The notes below the pieces were generated by a model that saw only the letters and a list, made by a program, of their open reading frames with translations, was not told where the DNA came from and ran no database searches. Shown piece by piece: positions 7,503-17,736 of a DNA stretch of 42,546 nucleotides; position 1 is the stretch's first letter, and each line of letters starts with the position of its first letter. The DNA is from Gammaproteobacteria bacterium (lineage in GTDB: Bacteria; Pseudomonadota; Gammaproteobacteria; Pseudomonadales; Azotimanducaceae): positions 1 through 42,546 of the forward strand of contig JAPPDJ010000123.1 in assembly GCA_028824555.1 (NCBI GenBank), given 5' to 3'. Position numbers and translations under genes: made by a program.

Positions 7503-8150
7503 CTATGCTCGACCGAAAGTAGCAAACCAGAAGTTTGCCGCTACGCTCACTCGGGGCCTTCGCCCCGAATACGGCTCCACGGCGTGCAGGATGTAAGAAG
7601 GAAAGATCAGCAAATCCCCAGCGACCGGCCGCATCCGCACCGCATCGAACGAAAACTCCCGCCGCATCTGTCGGTTCGCCGTATCGAGATACATGCTCGC
7701 TGTCGCCCGCGGGTCGTTGAACACCAGATGCCCCGCCTCGAAATCCGCCGCGTCCTCATCTCCCGGATCCGCGCAATACACGAGACTCCAAGACGCCAGC
7801 GGATGGTTGTGGTTCGGAAAGTACCCGCCCTGCCGCGTCACGTGAAACCAGCAATGGCTATGGAAGCGCAGGTTCTTGAGCGCCGCGTCGTCGATCCCGT
7901 TGGCCGTCTTCACCACCCCAGCTAAGTGGTTGTGGAAGAGCTGCTTGAGATCGGCGGTGACGTCGCTGCCCCAATCGAGGAAGTCGAAGGAACTCTCGAA
8001 CACCCCCGGATGCGCACGCTGCGGCGAATCGGGCTTGCGCCGACCCTCGCTCTCGTTCGCAAGCACATACTCGGTCACCCGAGCCGCCCGCTCGGGCTCG
8101 GTGCGGTTGCGATAGAACGGCGTCGCCCAGAAGTGGAGGATGTCGTCCAT
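7503..8150 (-). CDS. Putative 2OG-Fe(II) oxygenase
   Basis: The 215-residue protein resembles the small proteobacterial 2-oxoglutarate/Fe(II) oxygenase family known as TIGR02466 (2OG-FeII_Oxy_5). H114 and H116 in FPNHNHPLASWSLVY, the FNDPRA segment near 145-150, and FPSYILHAVEPYSG at 183-196 (H189) supply the expected iron ligands. An Arg near 199-200 in the following RVSVAANFWF strand is placed to hold 2-oxoglutarate. Members often accompany tetratricopeptide or sulfotransferase genes, which are not seen here. The substrate is unknown. The start at 8150 gives the usual length. Confidence 0.8.
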   Translation of the reverse strand: MDDILHFWATPFYRNRTEPERAARVTEYVLANESEGRRKPDSPQRAHPGVFESSFDFLDWGSDVTADLKQLFHNHLAGVVKTANGIDDAALKNLRFHSHCWFHVTRQGGYFPNHNHPLASWSLVYCADPGDEDAADFEAGHLVFNDPRATASMYLDTANRQMRREFSFDAVRMRPVAGDLLIFPSYILHAVEPYSGRRPRVSVAANFWFATFGRA

Positions 8151-8171
8151 CAGGTGGGGTGGTCAGGCACG

Positions 8172-8203
8172 ACGCATTCGAGAGCGTCTGCCCTCGAATG
8201 CGT
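8172..8203 (-). terminator. Strong hairpin downstream of the first TonB receptor
   Basis: ACGCATTCGAG at 8172-8182 pairs perfectly with CTCGAATGCGT at 8193-8203 across a 10-nt loop. It lies between the receptor stop (8236) and the start of the next minus-strand gene (8150), where a terminator for the receptor would be expected. No T-run follows on the minus strand. The loop AGCGTCTGCC resembles the loops of the MITE arms, so it may be a solo repeat arm used as a terminator. Confidence 0.5.
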
Positions 8204-8235
8204 CATGTGCCTGTGTCGGCTAGCGTCAGCTTGCG

Positions 8236-10878
8236 CTAGAACGTATGCCGGTAGCTCATGAACGGGGTGCGGCCGGCGACGTCGTAGAGCGGCAGGACAA
8301 AGGAGTCGTCGTAGCCGTTCACCAAGTCATAGGCGGGGTCCTCATCCATGAGATTGCGAATACCGAGTGTGAGTTCGCCACCCCACGGCAATAGCGTGGC
8401 AGCGGTGATGTCCTGACTGAAGTGCCGCTCGTACATCCCGTTACCCGCGCCTTCATGCTCGTCGATCACCCGCAGATAGTACGCGACCGTGTAGCGGTCG
8501 AAGTCCCACTGCACGTTGAAGATCGCCCGGTGCTGCGGGTTGCCTTCGAGGCCCACCAAGTCCACCACATCCTCGCCCGGCGAAGGCGTGAACTCGTATG
8601 CCTCGATGCGGGAAATGGTGAGGTTGAAAGCCAACCTCCCCCAATCGGCCGTCTCCCAATCGTACTGGGCACGCAGGTCATAGCCGGAAACGTCCTGGAT
8701 GGCGAGGTTTGCGAACACGCGATCGATGGACACCAGCGCACCCGGATCGCCGGCCTGCGTCGGAGCGCCGCGGCGCACTGCCACGCCAGAAGGAAGCCGT
8801 CCCTCTTGCTCCAATCGCAGCACCGTGCCGATGCCAAGCTGCGCCACCGAATCCTCGATCGTGATCTGGTATGCGTCGATTGAGAAGGAAAGCGACTCGA
8901 GTGGTTGTACCACAATGCCCAAGTTGAAGGATTCGGCGGTTTCGGCATCGAGGTCGGGGTTGCCGCCGGTGAAGTTCTCAACTTGGTTGGTGGGACAGGG
9001 ATCGATGCCGATCGCCGCGCAACGGAACACGTCCGTCGTGTCGTTGAAGGACTGGGACCTCGACTGATACAGCTCCGTGAGATTCGGTGCCTTGAAACCC
9101 TCGCCCCAGGACGCGCGTAGGACAAGCATTTGGAACGGGCTGTACCGCACTGCTACTTGCGGCGAAAACGCATCCCCGAAATCGTCGTAGGAGTCGAAGC
9201 GACCTGCAACGCTGGCCTCGAGGTTGTCAAGCACGGGGATGGACACCTCGCCGAAGATCGCGCTACGACTGCGGTCGCCACCGGAGCTATTGCCAGCAGA
9301 ACCTAGGATGTTGCCAGCTTCGCGGTAGCTGTCGTAGTCGTCCATGTATTCTTCGGATGCGGTCTCCGCGCCGGCGGCCCAACCAATGGGGCCAGCCGGG
9401 AGGTTCCACGCAAACCCGTCGAACGTTACGCCTGCTGACGTGTAGTCCGTGAGGATGTCACGGAACAGCGTCGCACCCATCCGTCCCACAGCCGCGAGAT
9501 TGACCGGGTCACGCGAGAACGGATTGGTGAGATCGTAGTTCCCGGCTTCGACCTCGAGCTCCACTTGACTCTGCAAGATGTACGTCTCGCCCTCCTCCGC
9601 GCCTTCGTAGCGGTAGAAGCGGGCATAGGCTTCATAGTTGATTGGATTGGCAAACTCGAAGGAACCTCGGCCGCCGACAGCGGTATCGAACTCGTAGCGC
9701 ACCGTGTCGTCATCCCGAGGACCGTGTGCAACAAAGCGGTGGAACACCGAGAAGTCGAGCGGAACCCCATTGGCATCCTTGGGATAGGATGCGAGGCTCG
9801 TGTCGAATGGGTTATGTGGGCTGTCATGCGGCACACTGAAGAAGCCAACGGCGGGCGCATATCGACCAAAGCTCGAGATGCGTGAATAACGGTTGTCCAT
9901 GAACAGCTCGTGCCCCGGGGTCCACTCGTAGCTGCCCGTGAGGAACGTGCTGATGCGGTCCAAGCCCCCCGTCTGCGCGGAAATGTCGGCATAGCCGAAC
10001 CCACACGCCGTGCCGGGAATGCCAAATGGATCCTCAACGATGCCGGCATAGACATCCATGGGGCAGTCACCGATTGCTTCCGCAGCCGCAAACCAAGGAT
10101 GGAACGCTGTGTTACCCCCCGCCGACACGCCGGTGGTGTCCACGCCAAGGTTCGGTCGTGTTCCGTCGCCTGGATCGCGAACATCCACCTTGCTGTAATC
10201 GCGGTCCCCGTCAAAGATCGGATTGCGCGTGAACCACTCGGCGGTAAAGAGCAGGTTGCCCTTTTCGCCCGCACTGCCCCAACTGAAGCTGAGGTTGTCC
10301 TCCTCCGCTCCGGCGCGCTGTGGATTGGCGGCACCGAACTTCATTTCGACACCTTCGTAGTCATCTCGCAGGATGACGTTCACCACCCCGCCCAGGGCAT
10401 CGGTTCCGTAAATGGCCGAGGCGCTGTCGGTCAGAATCTCAATGCGCTCGATGGCAGACAGCGGTATGGAGTTGAGATCGACCGACGCCGATCCTGTGAA
10501 GGGGTTGCCAGGGACGCGACGACCGTTCACAAGCACCGCCGTGCGGTCGGGACCGAGCCCTCTAAGGTCGATCAGCGCGATCTGGCCGAACGATGTGCCC
10601 GACCGCTCACGGAACGAGCCGAAACTGTTGTAGGTAGTGCTGCGCAGCACATCGGCTACGCTCTCGAGCCCCGTCATCTCGATTTCAGCACGCTCAATCA
10701 CGGTAACGGGGCTTGGAGAATCGTCAACCGCTCGTCGAATCCTCGACCCGGTGACGATCATCTCCTCCACCTCTTCGGAGGCCCCGGGCGCGTCTTCCTG
10801 CGCCTGCACGGGAACGGCCGCGAGGGCCGCGGCTGTGATTGCGCCTACGGCGCTGGCCAATGGCGTCTTCTTGAACAT
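8236..10878 (-). CDS. TonB-dependent outer-membrane receptor 1
   Basis: The 880-residue product has a signal peptide (MFKKTPLASAVGAITAAALA..., cleavage near VQAQ), then a TonB-box-like stretch EEMIVTGSRIRR at about residues 38-49. The plug domain spans about 50-175 and includes DLRGLGPDRTAVLVNGRR and the conserved YGTDALGGVVNVI. The remaining 700 residues form the beta-barrel and end in ...FMSYRHTF with the C-terminal Phe required for outer-membrane insertion. There is no N-terminal signalling domain. The ligand is unknown; the plug type is common in aquatic proteobacteria for large organic compounds or siderophores. The ATG at 10878 was chosen because GGAGAGAC lies just before it and the signal peptide begins there. 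Confidence 0.9.
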   Translation of the reverse strand: MFKKTPLASAVGAITAAALAAVPVQAQEDAPGASEEVEEMIVTGSRIRRAVDDSPSPVTVIERAEIEMTGLESVADVLRSTTYNSFGSFRERSGTSFGQIALIDLRGLGPDRTAVLVNGRRVPGNPFTGSASVDLNSIPLSAIERIEILTDSASAIYGTDALGGVVNVILRDDYEGVEMKFGAANPQRAGAEEDNLSFSWGSAGEKGNLLFTAEWFTRNPIFDGDRDYSKVDVRDPGDGTRPNLGVDTTGVSAGGNTAFHPWFAAAEAIGDCPMDVYAGIVEDPFGIPGTACGFGYADISAQTGGLDRISTFLTGSYEWTPGHELFMDNRYSRISSFGRYAPAVGFFSVPHDSPHNPFDTSLASYPKDANGVPLDFSVFHRFVAHGPRDDDTVRYEFDTAVGGRGSFEFANPINYEAYARFYRYEGAEEGETYILQSQVELEVEAGNYDLTNPFSRDPVNLAAVGRMGATLFRDILTDYTSAGVTFDGFAWNLPAGPIGWAAGAETASEEYMDDYDSYREAGNILGSAGNSSGGDRSRSAIFGEVSIPVLDNLEASVAGRFDSYDDFGDAFSPQVAVRYSPFQMLVLRASWGEGFKAPNLTELYQSRSQSFNDTTDVFRCAAIGIDPCPTNQVENFTGGNPDLDAETAESFNLGIVVQPLESLSFSIDAYQITIEDSVAQLGIGTVLRLEQEGRLPSGVAVRRGAPTQAGDPGALVSIDRVFANLAIQDVSGYDLRAQYDWETADWGRLAFNLTISRIEAYEFTPSPGEDVVDLVGLEGNPQHRAIFNVQWDFDRYTVAYYLRVIDEHEGAGNGMYERHFSQDITAATLLPWGGELTLGIRNLMDEDPAYDLVNGYDDSFVLPLYDVAGRTPFMSYRHTF

Positions 10879-10950
10879 GGGTGTCTCTCCCCGCACGAAT
10901 TCAGATTCGCTTAAGGCGCGCAGCACCGTCCAAGACGCACTCCCACGCCC

Positions 10951-10965
10951 ATTACAAAATGTAAC
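10951..10965 (-). promoter_or_regulatory. AT-rich palindrome upstream of TonB receptor 1
   Basis: TTACA-AAA-TGTAA is a perfect short palindrome in otherwise very GC-rich DNA, 73 bp before the receptor start. On the minus strand it ends in TGTAAT, close to a -10 box. It could be a regulator site, a promoter -10 region, or both. The rest of 10879-11179 (about 300 bp between the two receptor genes) contains no gene that I can support. Confidence 0.4.
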
Positions 10966-11179
10966 GAGCCTTTGCGCCGGTGGCAAGCGAAATCGGAGCG
11001 GTCGTTGCTGATTGGGAAGCCCTGCGTAGGCCCCCCGTGTGGGCACCCCTCGCGGCCCTTGCACGCCAAACAATCCGCCTTTCGGGCGCAATACTCTCCC
11101 TTCAGAGAGGTGTCGCGCCCTTCAGGGGCACATGGCGCCTCCCAAGCGTGGAGACGGCGACCTTGCCGAAGGCTTCAAC

Positions 11180-14100
11180 CTAGAAATCCACGCCCACGTT
11201 CAAGAACACATACCGCCCCAAGGCGTCGAAGAACGCCGGGAAGGTGTTGCCGTTGCCCGGGGCCGTGCCCGCATCCGAGCTCACTTGCGGGTCCGCGTCG
11301 AAGAGGTTCGTGATGCCGAGCGTGGCGGAGTAGTTGCCAATCGGGGTCCATTCCAAGGTCAAGTCCCAATACGTCTCGGCATCGAAGTCGATGTTGTTGG
11401 AGTTGAGGTCGTCCGTTGCGCCGAGATACCGCAGCCCCAGCGCAATCCTGAGGTCGTACTCCGTGAGCAGCGTCGCCTTGTAGTTGCCGCTCCACTCCGG
11501 CTGCGGGTTCTTGCCGCACGCCGCGCCCCAGACGCCAGCGCACTCCAAGGCACTCTCGCCCGGCAACTCGATGAGGTCAGACGTCATCAGGAACGTCGTC
11601 ACGCCTTCGAGCGACAAGGGCCCAAACGGCGTGTCGAAGCCGTAATCGAAGATGATGTCCACGCCCTGCACGTCCTCTTGGCTGAGGTTCGTCGTCTGCG
11701 CCGAGATGTAGCCGCCGGTCAGCCACAGCGAGCCGTTCACAGGATGGCGGTTGATGAGGTTGCAGAACGCGCCGATGCCCGTCTCCAGGCACTTCTCCAG
11801 CGCCGTCGCGGCCGGAATGCTGCCGATGCCTTCCTCCACCTGAATGTCGAAGTAGTCCACCGTGAGCACCAGTTCCGGCAGGAACCAGGGCGTGATCACC
11901 GCGCCGATGGTCGTGGACTCGGCTTCCTCCGGCGCCACCTGCGGGTTGCCGCCTTGCAGGATGTTGTACTGGTCGGCGGGCGACTTGAGGTCGGTGCCGT
12001 AAAGGTTGGCCGCGAGGCCCGTGTTGGCGCATTGCGCTTGGGTTGCGCTCATGGAAAGCCCGCACGGGTCGTCCGCAAGGTCCACAAGGTTGAAGCCCGT
12101 GGCGCGGAAGAGTTCCCAGAGGCTCGCGTGCCGCACAGCGCTCTGGAACGACGCCCGCAATGCGACAGCTTCCGTCGCTTGCCAGAACGCGCCGACCTTG
12201 TAGGTGTTGGTCTCGGCGCCCGTGGCGTAGTCGGCGAAGCGGTAGCCCACATCCGCGCTCAGCGTGTTCAAGAGCGGCACGCCAAGCTCGACGAAGTACT
12301 CGCTCACGTCGTAGCCGCCGGAGAGCGGCAGGGTTGCGCCGCCCGAGCCCGAACGGTCGCCGGTGCGGCTCGGCCGGTCTGGACGGAAACTGGTGCTCAC
12401 GTCGCGCATCTCAAGGCCGAGTGCGGCCGAGATGGCGCTCGGTGCACCCGGAATGACGATGCCCGACTGGCCGGACACCACGGCCTGGAGAATCTCCTGC
12501 TCGCCGGTGCCGTTCACGAAGGTGGAGTTGGCGATGTATTGCTGCAGCGCGGCGCCGCCGTCGATCACACCCTGAATGCCGGCGTCGCCCGGCATCCCGC
12601 CTTGGAACAGGTTGTAGGGGATACACGAGCCGTCGGCTCCGTTCAGAACGGAAACGCAGGTGGGCACGCCGCCGACGTTGATCACGTCGATGGCGCGGGT
12701 GATGGCAACCACCGAGAGGTCGTTGCGGTATTCGCTCGAATACTCCACCTCCGAGAGCTGATAGGAGATGTCGTAGCTCCACGTTGGCGAGAGATCGCCG
12801 CGCAGGCCATACACCTGCACCACGTTGTCGTAGCCGGTGATGTTCTGGCGCGGGCCGCCTTCGACGTTGCGCTTGAGGGAGTAGAGCGGCGCCCGGTAGT
12901 CGATGATCTCTTCCGCGCCGACGGCGATGTCGAGCGAGGAGATGTACGCGAGCGCCTCGGCGGCAGAATCGAAGTTGGGTGCGTGGTCGCCGCCCATGCC
13001 TTCCCAGTCACCGCACACAGTGTCGTATTGCTGCTTCGAGAGCAGCGGGTTGTAGCAGGGGATGGACGTGATGTTGCCGAACGTGCCGGAATAGGCGATC
13101 TGCGCGTTGGACTCCGACGACATCGAGCGGATGTTGGCGTAAGCCTCCGCATACTCGCTGATCTCGAACTTGCCGAAGAAGCCGACGTTCAGGCGCTCGT
13201 CCGGGCGCTGGAAGAAGTTGGTGGGGTTGTAGTTGAAGGTCTGCCCGGCGCGGGGAACGAACTCGTTGCCCTCAACCTTGAGATCAAGCCGGGTGATGTC
13301 TGGGTCCTTGTTGACGAAGCCGGCGGCGCCGTAGCGGCCAAAGTCTGCCCAGCGACCCGGCGGGATGGTGGATGAGCCACCGCACGCGCTCTTGCCGCGG
13401 GTGAGGGCGCAGGCGGAAACGTCGTAGTCCCCTTGCAGGATGGGGCTCGTGTCCGTGCGCTCCATGAAGCCGGTGATGTGCCCCCGGTCCTCGAACACGG
13501 AGCCACCGAAGGCGATGGCCACCTTGTTGGTCTCGCCGGTGGTCACGTCCCCCGGCGCCTGGGCATAGCCGAAGCTCTGCACCAGGTCGCGGAACTCGTC
13601 GTTGTCGTTGGTGTGCTGATAGAAGCTGTGCGTGACGCTGGCGCGGAAGCCCTCGAACTCGTCGTCAAGGATGAAGTTGACGACCCCGGCCACGGCATCG
13701 GAGCCATACACGGAGGATGCGCCGCCGGTGAGCACTTCCACCCGCTCAAGCAGCAGCGACGGGATGGAATTGAGGTCGGCGCAGTTGCCGCCCCCGGTGG
13801 TGCCCGGCGCCAACCGCTGCCCGTTCAACAAGACGAGGGTGCGGGCGCAGCCAAGGTTGCGCAGATTCACCGTGGCGGTGCCGCTCGCGCCATTCGAGGC
13901 GGTGATGGCCTGGCCCGGAGAAACTTGGGGCAGGTCGTTCAGATAGTCCTCAACGCGGGTGATGCCGCGATCGGCGATGTCGTCGCTGTCGACCGTGGTG
14001 ATCTGCGACGAACTGAAGACGTTGCGGTCGCGGATGCGGGTGCCAGTGACGATCAACTCCTCAACCTCCGAAGCCCCCTCCGCCGCCAAATCCTGTGCGA

Positions 14101-14185
14101 CCGACGGCAACGAAACCAAGCAAGCCGCTGCCACGGGCAGGACAAAGGCAGAGCGACAAATGCGTAAGAAAGCTGCAAGGCGCAT
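11180..14185 (-). CDS. TonB-dependent outer-membrane receptor 2
   Basis: The 1001-residue product has a signal peptide (residues 1-31, cleavage near PSVAQ), a TonB-box-like EELIVTGTRIRDR at about 40-52, and a plug domain with NLRNLGCARTLVLLNGQR and YGSDAVAGVVNFIL (about 50-170). The barrel ends in ...YVFLNVGVDF with a terminal Phe. It contains several Cys pairs in barrel loops, in contrast to receptor 1. It lies in the same direction as receptor 1 and 301 bp upstream of it, so the two may be independently transcribed. The ligand is unknown. The ATG at 14185 is preceded by GAGGGG and begins the signal peptide; the reading frame extends upstream without such features. Confidence 0.9.
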   Translation of the reverse strand: MRLAAFLRICRSAFVLPVAAACLVSLPSVAQDLAAEGASEVEELIVTGTRIRDRNVFSSSQITTVDSDDIADRGITRVEDYLNDLPQVSPGQAITASNGASGTATVNLRNLGCARTLVLLNGQRLAPGTTGGGNCADLNSIPSLLLERVEVLTGGASSVYGSDAVAGVVNFILDDEFEGFRASVTHSFYQHTNDNDEFRDLVQSFGYAQAPGDVTTGETNKVAIAFGGSVFEDRGHITGFMERTDTSPILQGDYDVSACALTRGKSACGGSSTIPPGRWADFGRYGAAGFVNKDPDITRLDLKVEGNEFVPRAGQTFNYNPTNFFQRPDERLNVGFFGKFEISEYAEAYANIRSMSSESNAQIAYSGTFGNITSIPCYNPLLSKQQYDTVCGDWEGMGGDHAPNFDSAAEALAYISSLDIAVGAEEIIDYRAPLYSLKRNVEGGPRQNITGYDNVVQVYGLRGDLSPTWSYDISYQLSEVEYSSEYRNDLSVVAITRAIDVINVGGVPTCVSVLNGADGSCIPYNLFQGGMPGDAGIQGVIDGGAALQQYIANSTFVNGTGEQEILQAVVSGQSGIVIPGAPSAISAALGLEMRDVSTSFRPDRPSRTGDRSGSGGATLPLSGGYDVSEYFVELGVPLLNTLSADVGYRFADYATGAETNTYKVGAFWQATEAVALRASFQSAVRHASLWELFRATGFNLVDLADDPCGLSMSATQAQCANTGLAANLYGTDLKSPADQYNILQGGNPQVAPEEAESTTIGAVITPWFLPELVLTVDYFDIQVEEGIGSIPAATALEKCLETGIGAFCNLINRHPVNGSLWLTGGYISAQTTNLSQEDVQGVDIIFDYGFDTPFGPLSLEGVTTFLMTSDLIELPGESALECAGVWGAACGKNPQPEWSGNYKATLLTEYDLRIALGLRYLGATDDLNSNNIDFDAETYWDLTLEWTPIGNYSATLGITNLFDADPQVSSDAGTAPGNGNTFPAFFDALGRYVFLNVGVDF

Positions 14186-14265
14186 TGGCGTACCCCTCGT
14201 TGGGAATCTGGTGTGATTTGGACATGGCCCCGACAAGGGGCGGCGCATCTTAAGCGCGGGTCGGC

Positions 14266-14285
14266 CTAGGCGCAAACACGCCTAG
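14266..14285. other. Perfect hairpin between uvrA stop and TonB receptor 2 start
   Basis: CTAGGCG at 14266-14272 pairs with CGCCTAG at 14279-14285 around a 6-nt loop. Both flanking genes are on the minus strand, so it may end uvrA transcription or lie in the leader of receptor 2. No T-run is present on either side. Confidence 0.4.
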
Positions 14286-14387
14286 CAGGGGAAGCATCCT
14301 CGGTGGGGAAGGAGAAGAGTCGTTGCGCTCGTGTCAGTGGCCTCTTGGTTCTCGACGCGAACGACGAGGCGCACTCGGGTGGGTGCG

Positions 14388-17354
14388 TCAATGGCCCATT
14401 TTTGCAAGCACTGGCGCCAGAAAGCGGCCCGTGTGGGAGGTTTCGTCTGCGGCGATGTCCTCCGGCGTGCCCACCGCGACGATCTCGCCGCCTCCGGCAC
14501 CGCCTTCCGGGCCTAGGTCGATGATCCAGTCGGCGGTTTTCACGACGTCGAGGTTGTGTTCGATCACTACCACCGTGTTGCCTTGGTCGCGCAAACGGTG
14601 GAGCACGCGCAGGAGCTGCTGGATGTCCTGGAAGTGCAGGCCTGTGGTGGGTTCGTCGAGGATGTAGAGGGTCTTGCCGGTGTCTCGCTTGGAGAGCTCG
14701 CGAGAGAGCTTCACCCGCTGCGCCTCGCCGCCCGAGAGCGTGGTGGCGCTCTGGCCCAGGCGAACATACGAAAGCCCCACGTCCACCAAGGTTTGCAGCT
14801 TGCGCTTCAGCATCGGCACGGCGTCGAAGAACTCGTGGGCTTCCTCGATGGTCATGTCGAGCACTTCGTGGATGTTCTTGCCCTTGTAGCGCACCTCCAG
14901 CGTCTCACGGTTGTAGCGCTTGCCCCGGCAGACATCGCACGGCACGTAGATGTCCGGCAGGAAGTGCATCTCCACCTTGATGACGCCGTCGCCCTGACAC
15001 GCTTCGCAGCGCCCGCCGCGCACGTTGAAGCTGAAGCGACCGGGCTTGTAGCCACGTGCCCGGCTTTCCTGCGTTTGCGCGAACAGTTCGCGGATGGGGG
15101 TGAAGAGGCCCGTGTACGTTGCCGGGTTCGAGCGGGGGGTGCGCCCGATGGGGCTCTGGTCGATGTCCACCACCTTGTCGAGTTGATCGAGCCCTTCCAC
15201 ATCTTCGTGCGCCTGCGGCGTGAGCGTGATGGCACCGTTAAGCATTCGCGCTGCCAGCGGATAGAGCGTGTGGTTGATGAGGGTGGACTTGCCGGAGCCG
15301 GACACGCCGGTGACGCAGGTCATGAGACCCAAGGGGATGTCGGCGGTGATGCCCTTGAGGTTGTTGCCTTGCGCCTTGACGAGGCGCACCACCTTGTCGG
15401 CGTTTACCTGGCGGCGGGTCTGGGGGATGCGGATGGCCTTGCGGCCAGCGAGGAAGTCTCCCGTGACCGATGCGTCGTTGGCGACGATATCGGCAAGGTT
15501 GCCGGAGGCGACGATTTCGCCGCCGTGGACGCCGGCGCCGGGGCCGATGTCGAGAATGTGATCGGCGGTGCGGATGGCCTCTTCGTCATGCTCCACCACC
15601 AGCACGGTGTTGCCGAGGTCCCGAAGGTGCGTGAGCGTGCGCAGGAGGCGTTCGTTGTCGCGCTGGTGCAGGCCGATGGACGGCTCGTCCAGGATGTACA
15701 TGACACCGACCAGGCCAGCGCCGATCTGGCTTGCGAGGCGGATGCGCTGCGCTTCGCCGCCGGACAGGGTCTCGGCGCTGCGGTCGAGGGTGAGGTAGTT
15801 CAGCCCCACGTCCACGAGGAAGCGCAGGCGGGCCTGAATTTCCTTGAGGATTTTCTCGGCGATGGCACCGCGACGACCGCTGAGCTCAAGCCCAAGGAAG
15901 TAATCGAGCGCTGCCTCCACCGAGCTCGTGTTGATCTCCGGCAGGGTGGTCTCGTCGATGAAGACGTGCCGGGCGTCTTGCTTGAGCCGCGTGCCGGCGC
16001 ACGCCGGACAGGCGCGCACCGTCAGGTACTTCTGCAAATGCTCCCGCACGCCGCTCGAACTCGTTTCGCGAAAGCGCCGTTCCATGTTGGGGATGACGCC
16101 CTCGAAATGGTGGCGGCGTGTGATGCGGTCGCCGCGGTCGTTGACATAGCTGAAGTCGATCCGTTCGCCCTTGGAGCCGAACAGCACCGCGTCGCGCTGC
16201 TTCTTCGTCAGCTTGCCGAAGGGCTTTTCGACATCGAAGCCGTAGTGCCGAGCAAGGGACGTGAGCAGGTGGAAGTAATAGACGTTGCGGCGGTCCCAGC
16301 CGCGCACCGCGCCCTCGGCGAGCGTCAATGTGGGGTCGGTCACGACGAGGTCGGGGTCGAAGAACTGCTTGACGCCGAGGCCATCGCAGTCGGGGCAGGC
16401 GCCGGCGGGGTTGTTGAAGGAGAACATGCGCGGCTCGAGCTCGCTGATGCTGTAGCCGCAGGTCGGGCAGGCGAAGCGGGCGCTGAAAACGAGATCGCCT
16501 GCTTCCTCGTCGTCCACCAGGCTCACTACCGCCACGTCTTCGCCGAGGTTGAGCGCGGTCTCGAACGACTCCGCGAGACGCTGCTGGACATCGGGGCGCA
16601 CCCGCAGGCGGTCCACCACCGCCTCGATGGTGTGCTTCTTGTTCTTGTCGAGGGCAGGAGGATGGTCAAGACCGGTGACGATGCCGTCGATTCGGGCGCG
16701 GATAAAGCCGTCTGCCACGAGCTCGGAAAAGACGAGCTGGTGCTCGCCCTTGCGCTCCTGGATCACGGGCGCCAGCACCATGATGCGGGAGCCTTCCGGC
16801 AGCGCGAGCGCTTGATCCACCATCTCGCTGACGGTCTGCGCTGCGAGCGGAAGGCCGTGTTCGGGGCAGCGCGGCTCGCCCACTCGGGCGTAGAGCAGGC
16901 GCAGGTAGTCGTGAATCTCGGTAATGGTGCCGACGGTGGAACGCGGGTTGTGGGAGGTGGACTTCTGCTCGATGGAGATGGCCGGAGACAGTCCCTCGAT
17001 GTGATCGACGTCCGGCTTCTCCATCATCGACAGGAACTGCCGGGCGTACGCGGAAAGCGATTCGACGTAGCGCCGCTGACCTTCGGCATAGAGGGTGTCG
17101 AAGGCGAGGGAGGACTTGCCGGAACCGGAAAGACCCGTCACCACCACGAGGCGATCGCGGGGGATGTCGACGTCGATGTTCTTGAGGTTGTGCGTACGGG
17201 CACCGCGCACTGAGATGGCGGCTGTGCCGGGCGAATCGGCTAGCGGCGGCTCTGTTGCCGGGCTTCCATTGGCCGCTGCATCGACGGAATCCTTCCGTGC
17301 TGGCGCGGGAGAGTTGCCCGCGGCGAGTTTCCCGACCCTTTCAACAACCGCCAT
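14388..17354 (-). CDS. uvrA: Excinuclease ABC subunit A
   Basis: The 988-residue protein is a full UvrA, the damage-recognition ATPase of nucleotide excision repair. The first Walker A is GLSGSGKSS (residues 74-82), and the second is GVSGSGKST. Two ABC signature motifs read LSGGEAQR. Zinc-binding cysteines appear as CPTCG...CPDC and CEAC...CDVC. The core starts with [19 protein letters not shown] at about 47, so the first 45 residues are a low-complexity extension not usual in the family; a downstream start is not obvious. It is divergent from ssb, as in many gammaproteobacteria. Confidence 0.97.
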   Translation of the reverse strand: MAVVERVGKLAAGNSPAPARKDSVDAAANGSPATEPPLADSPGTAAISVRGARTHNLKNIDVDIPRDRLVVVTGLSGSGKSSLAFDTLYAEGQRRYVESLSAYARQFLSMMEKPDVDHIEGLSPAISIEQKSTSHNPRSTVGTITEIHDYLRLLYARVGEPRCPEHGLPLAAQTVSEMVDQALALPEGSRIMVLAPVIQERKGEHQLVFSELVADGFIRARIDGIVTGLDHPPALDKNKKHTIEAVVDRLRVRPDVQQRLAESFETALNLGEDVAVVSLVDDEEAGDLVFSARFACPTCGYSISELEPRMFSFNNPAGACPDCDGLGVKQFFDPDLVVTDPTLTLAEGAVRGWDRRNVYYFHLLTSLARHYGFDVEKPFGKLTKKQRDAVLFGSKGERIDFSYVNDRGDRITRRHHFEGVIPNMERRFRETSSSGVREHLQKYLTVRACPACAGTRLKQDARHVFIDETTLPEINTSSVEAALDYFLGLELSGRRGAIAEKILKEIQARLRFLVDVGLNYLTLDRSAETLSGGEAQRIRLASQIGAGLVGVMYILDEPSIGLHQRDNERLLRTLTHLRDLGNTVLVVEHDEEAIRTADHILDIGPGAGVHGGEIVASGNLADIVANDASVTGDFLAGRKAIRIPQTRRQVNADKVVRLVKAQGNNLKGITADIPLGLMTCVTGVSGSGKSTLINHTLYPLAARMLNGAITLTPQAHEDVEGLDQLDKVVDIDQSPIGRTPRSNPATYTGLFTPIRELFAQTQESRARGYKPGRFSFNVRGGRCEACQGDGVIKVEMHFLPDIYVPCDVCRGKRYNRETLEVRYKGKNIHEVLDMTIEEAHEFFDAVPMLKRKLQTLVDVGLSYVRLGQSATTLSGGEAQRVKLSRELSKRDTGKTLYILDEPTTGLHFQDIQQLLRVLHRLRDQGNTVVVIEHNLDVVKTADWIIDLGPEGGAGGGEIVAVGTPEDIAADETSHTGRFLAPVLAKMGH

Positions 17355-17526
17355 CGATTCTCATGTGCCGCGAAAAACGCCTTGCTGAGGCTTCGCGGAC
17401 GGCCCGCTCCTCGCCGATTGCCAAACAGTCAAAACTACGCCGATGGCGCGGCAACGGCAACTGCGATTTTCGGCAAACGCCGTGAAACCGGCACGGGCGG
17501 GGTGACACGGGAGGAACATGGATGGG

Positions 17527-17605
17527 CCGTAGGGGACGGGCCTGTCCCGTCCCGTGCCCAATTCGTTGAAATGTCGAGCACGGGAGGGGACAAGCCGCCC
17601 TACGG
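17527..17605. repeat. CGTAGGGG-type inverted-repeat element
   Basis: The left arm 17527-17557 (CCGTAGGGGACGGGCC...) and right arm 17578-17605 (...GCCGCCCTACGG) are imperfect inverted repeats of about 28-31 bp with a 20-bp centre. A relative lies at 27859-27945, and short forms lie at 2338 and 36385. It occupies the 382-bp uvrA-ssb intergenic region (17355-17736). The rest of that region shows no gene. A canonical gammaproteobacterial LexA box (CTGT-N8-ACAG) was not found by eye. Confidence 0.65.
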
Positions 17606-17736
17606 AAAATACGCCCAACATCAGTTGATTGCATGATTTTCTCAATGCAAGGGGAACATCCTGCCTTCCGTTTAGGCACGTTCTTGGTGGAGAGGCTGCT
17701 AGACTGTTGGTAGTCGAAAATCATGGAACGAAAACG

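Noticed and set aside
7510-7570. Hairpin-like GTAGCAAAC...GTTTGCCGCTAC and CGGGGC-CTTC-GCCCCG as another two-hairpin repeat
   Set aside because: It lies within the conserved C-terminal strand region of the 2OG oxygenase and encodes family-typical residues, so the pairing is probably by chance.
14556-17213. A long plus-strand reading frame of about 885 codons opposite uvrA
   Set aside because: It mirrors uvrA codons, has no recognisable domains and is the expected shadow of a GC-rich gene. Similar long antisense frames opposite the TonB receptors (for example 11039-13375) were rejected for the same reason.
17355-17736. SOS (LexA) box between uvrA and ssb
   Set aside because: CTGT occurs near 17705 but lacks a matching ACAG at the right distance.
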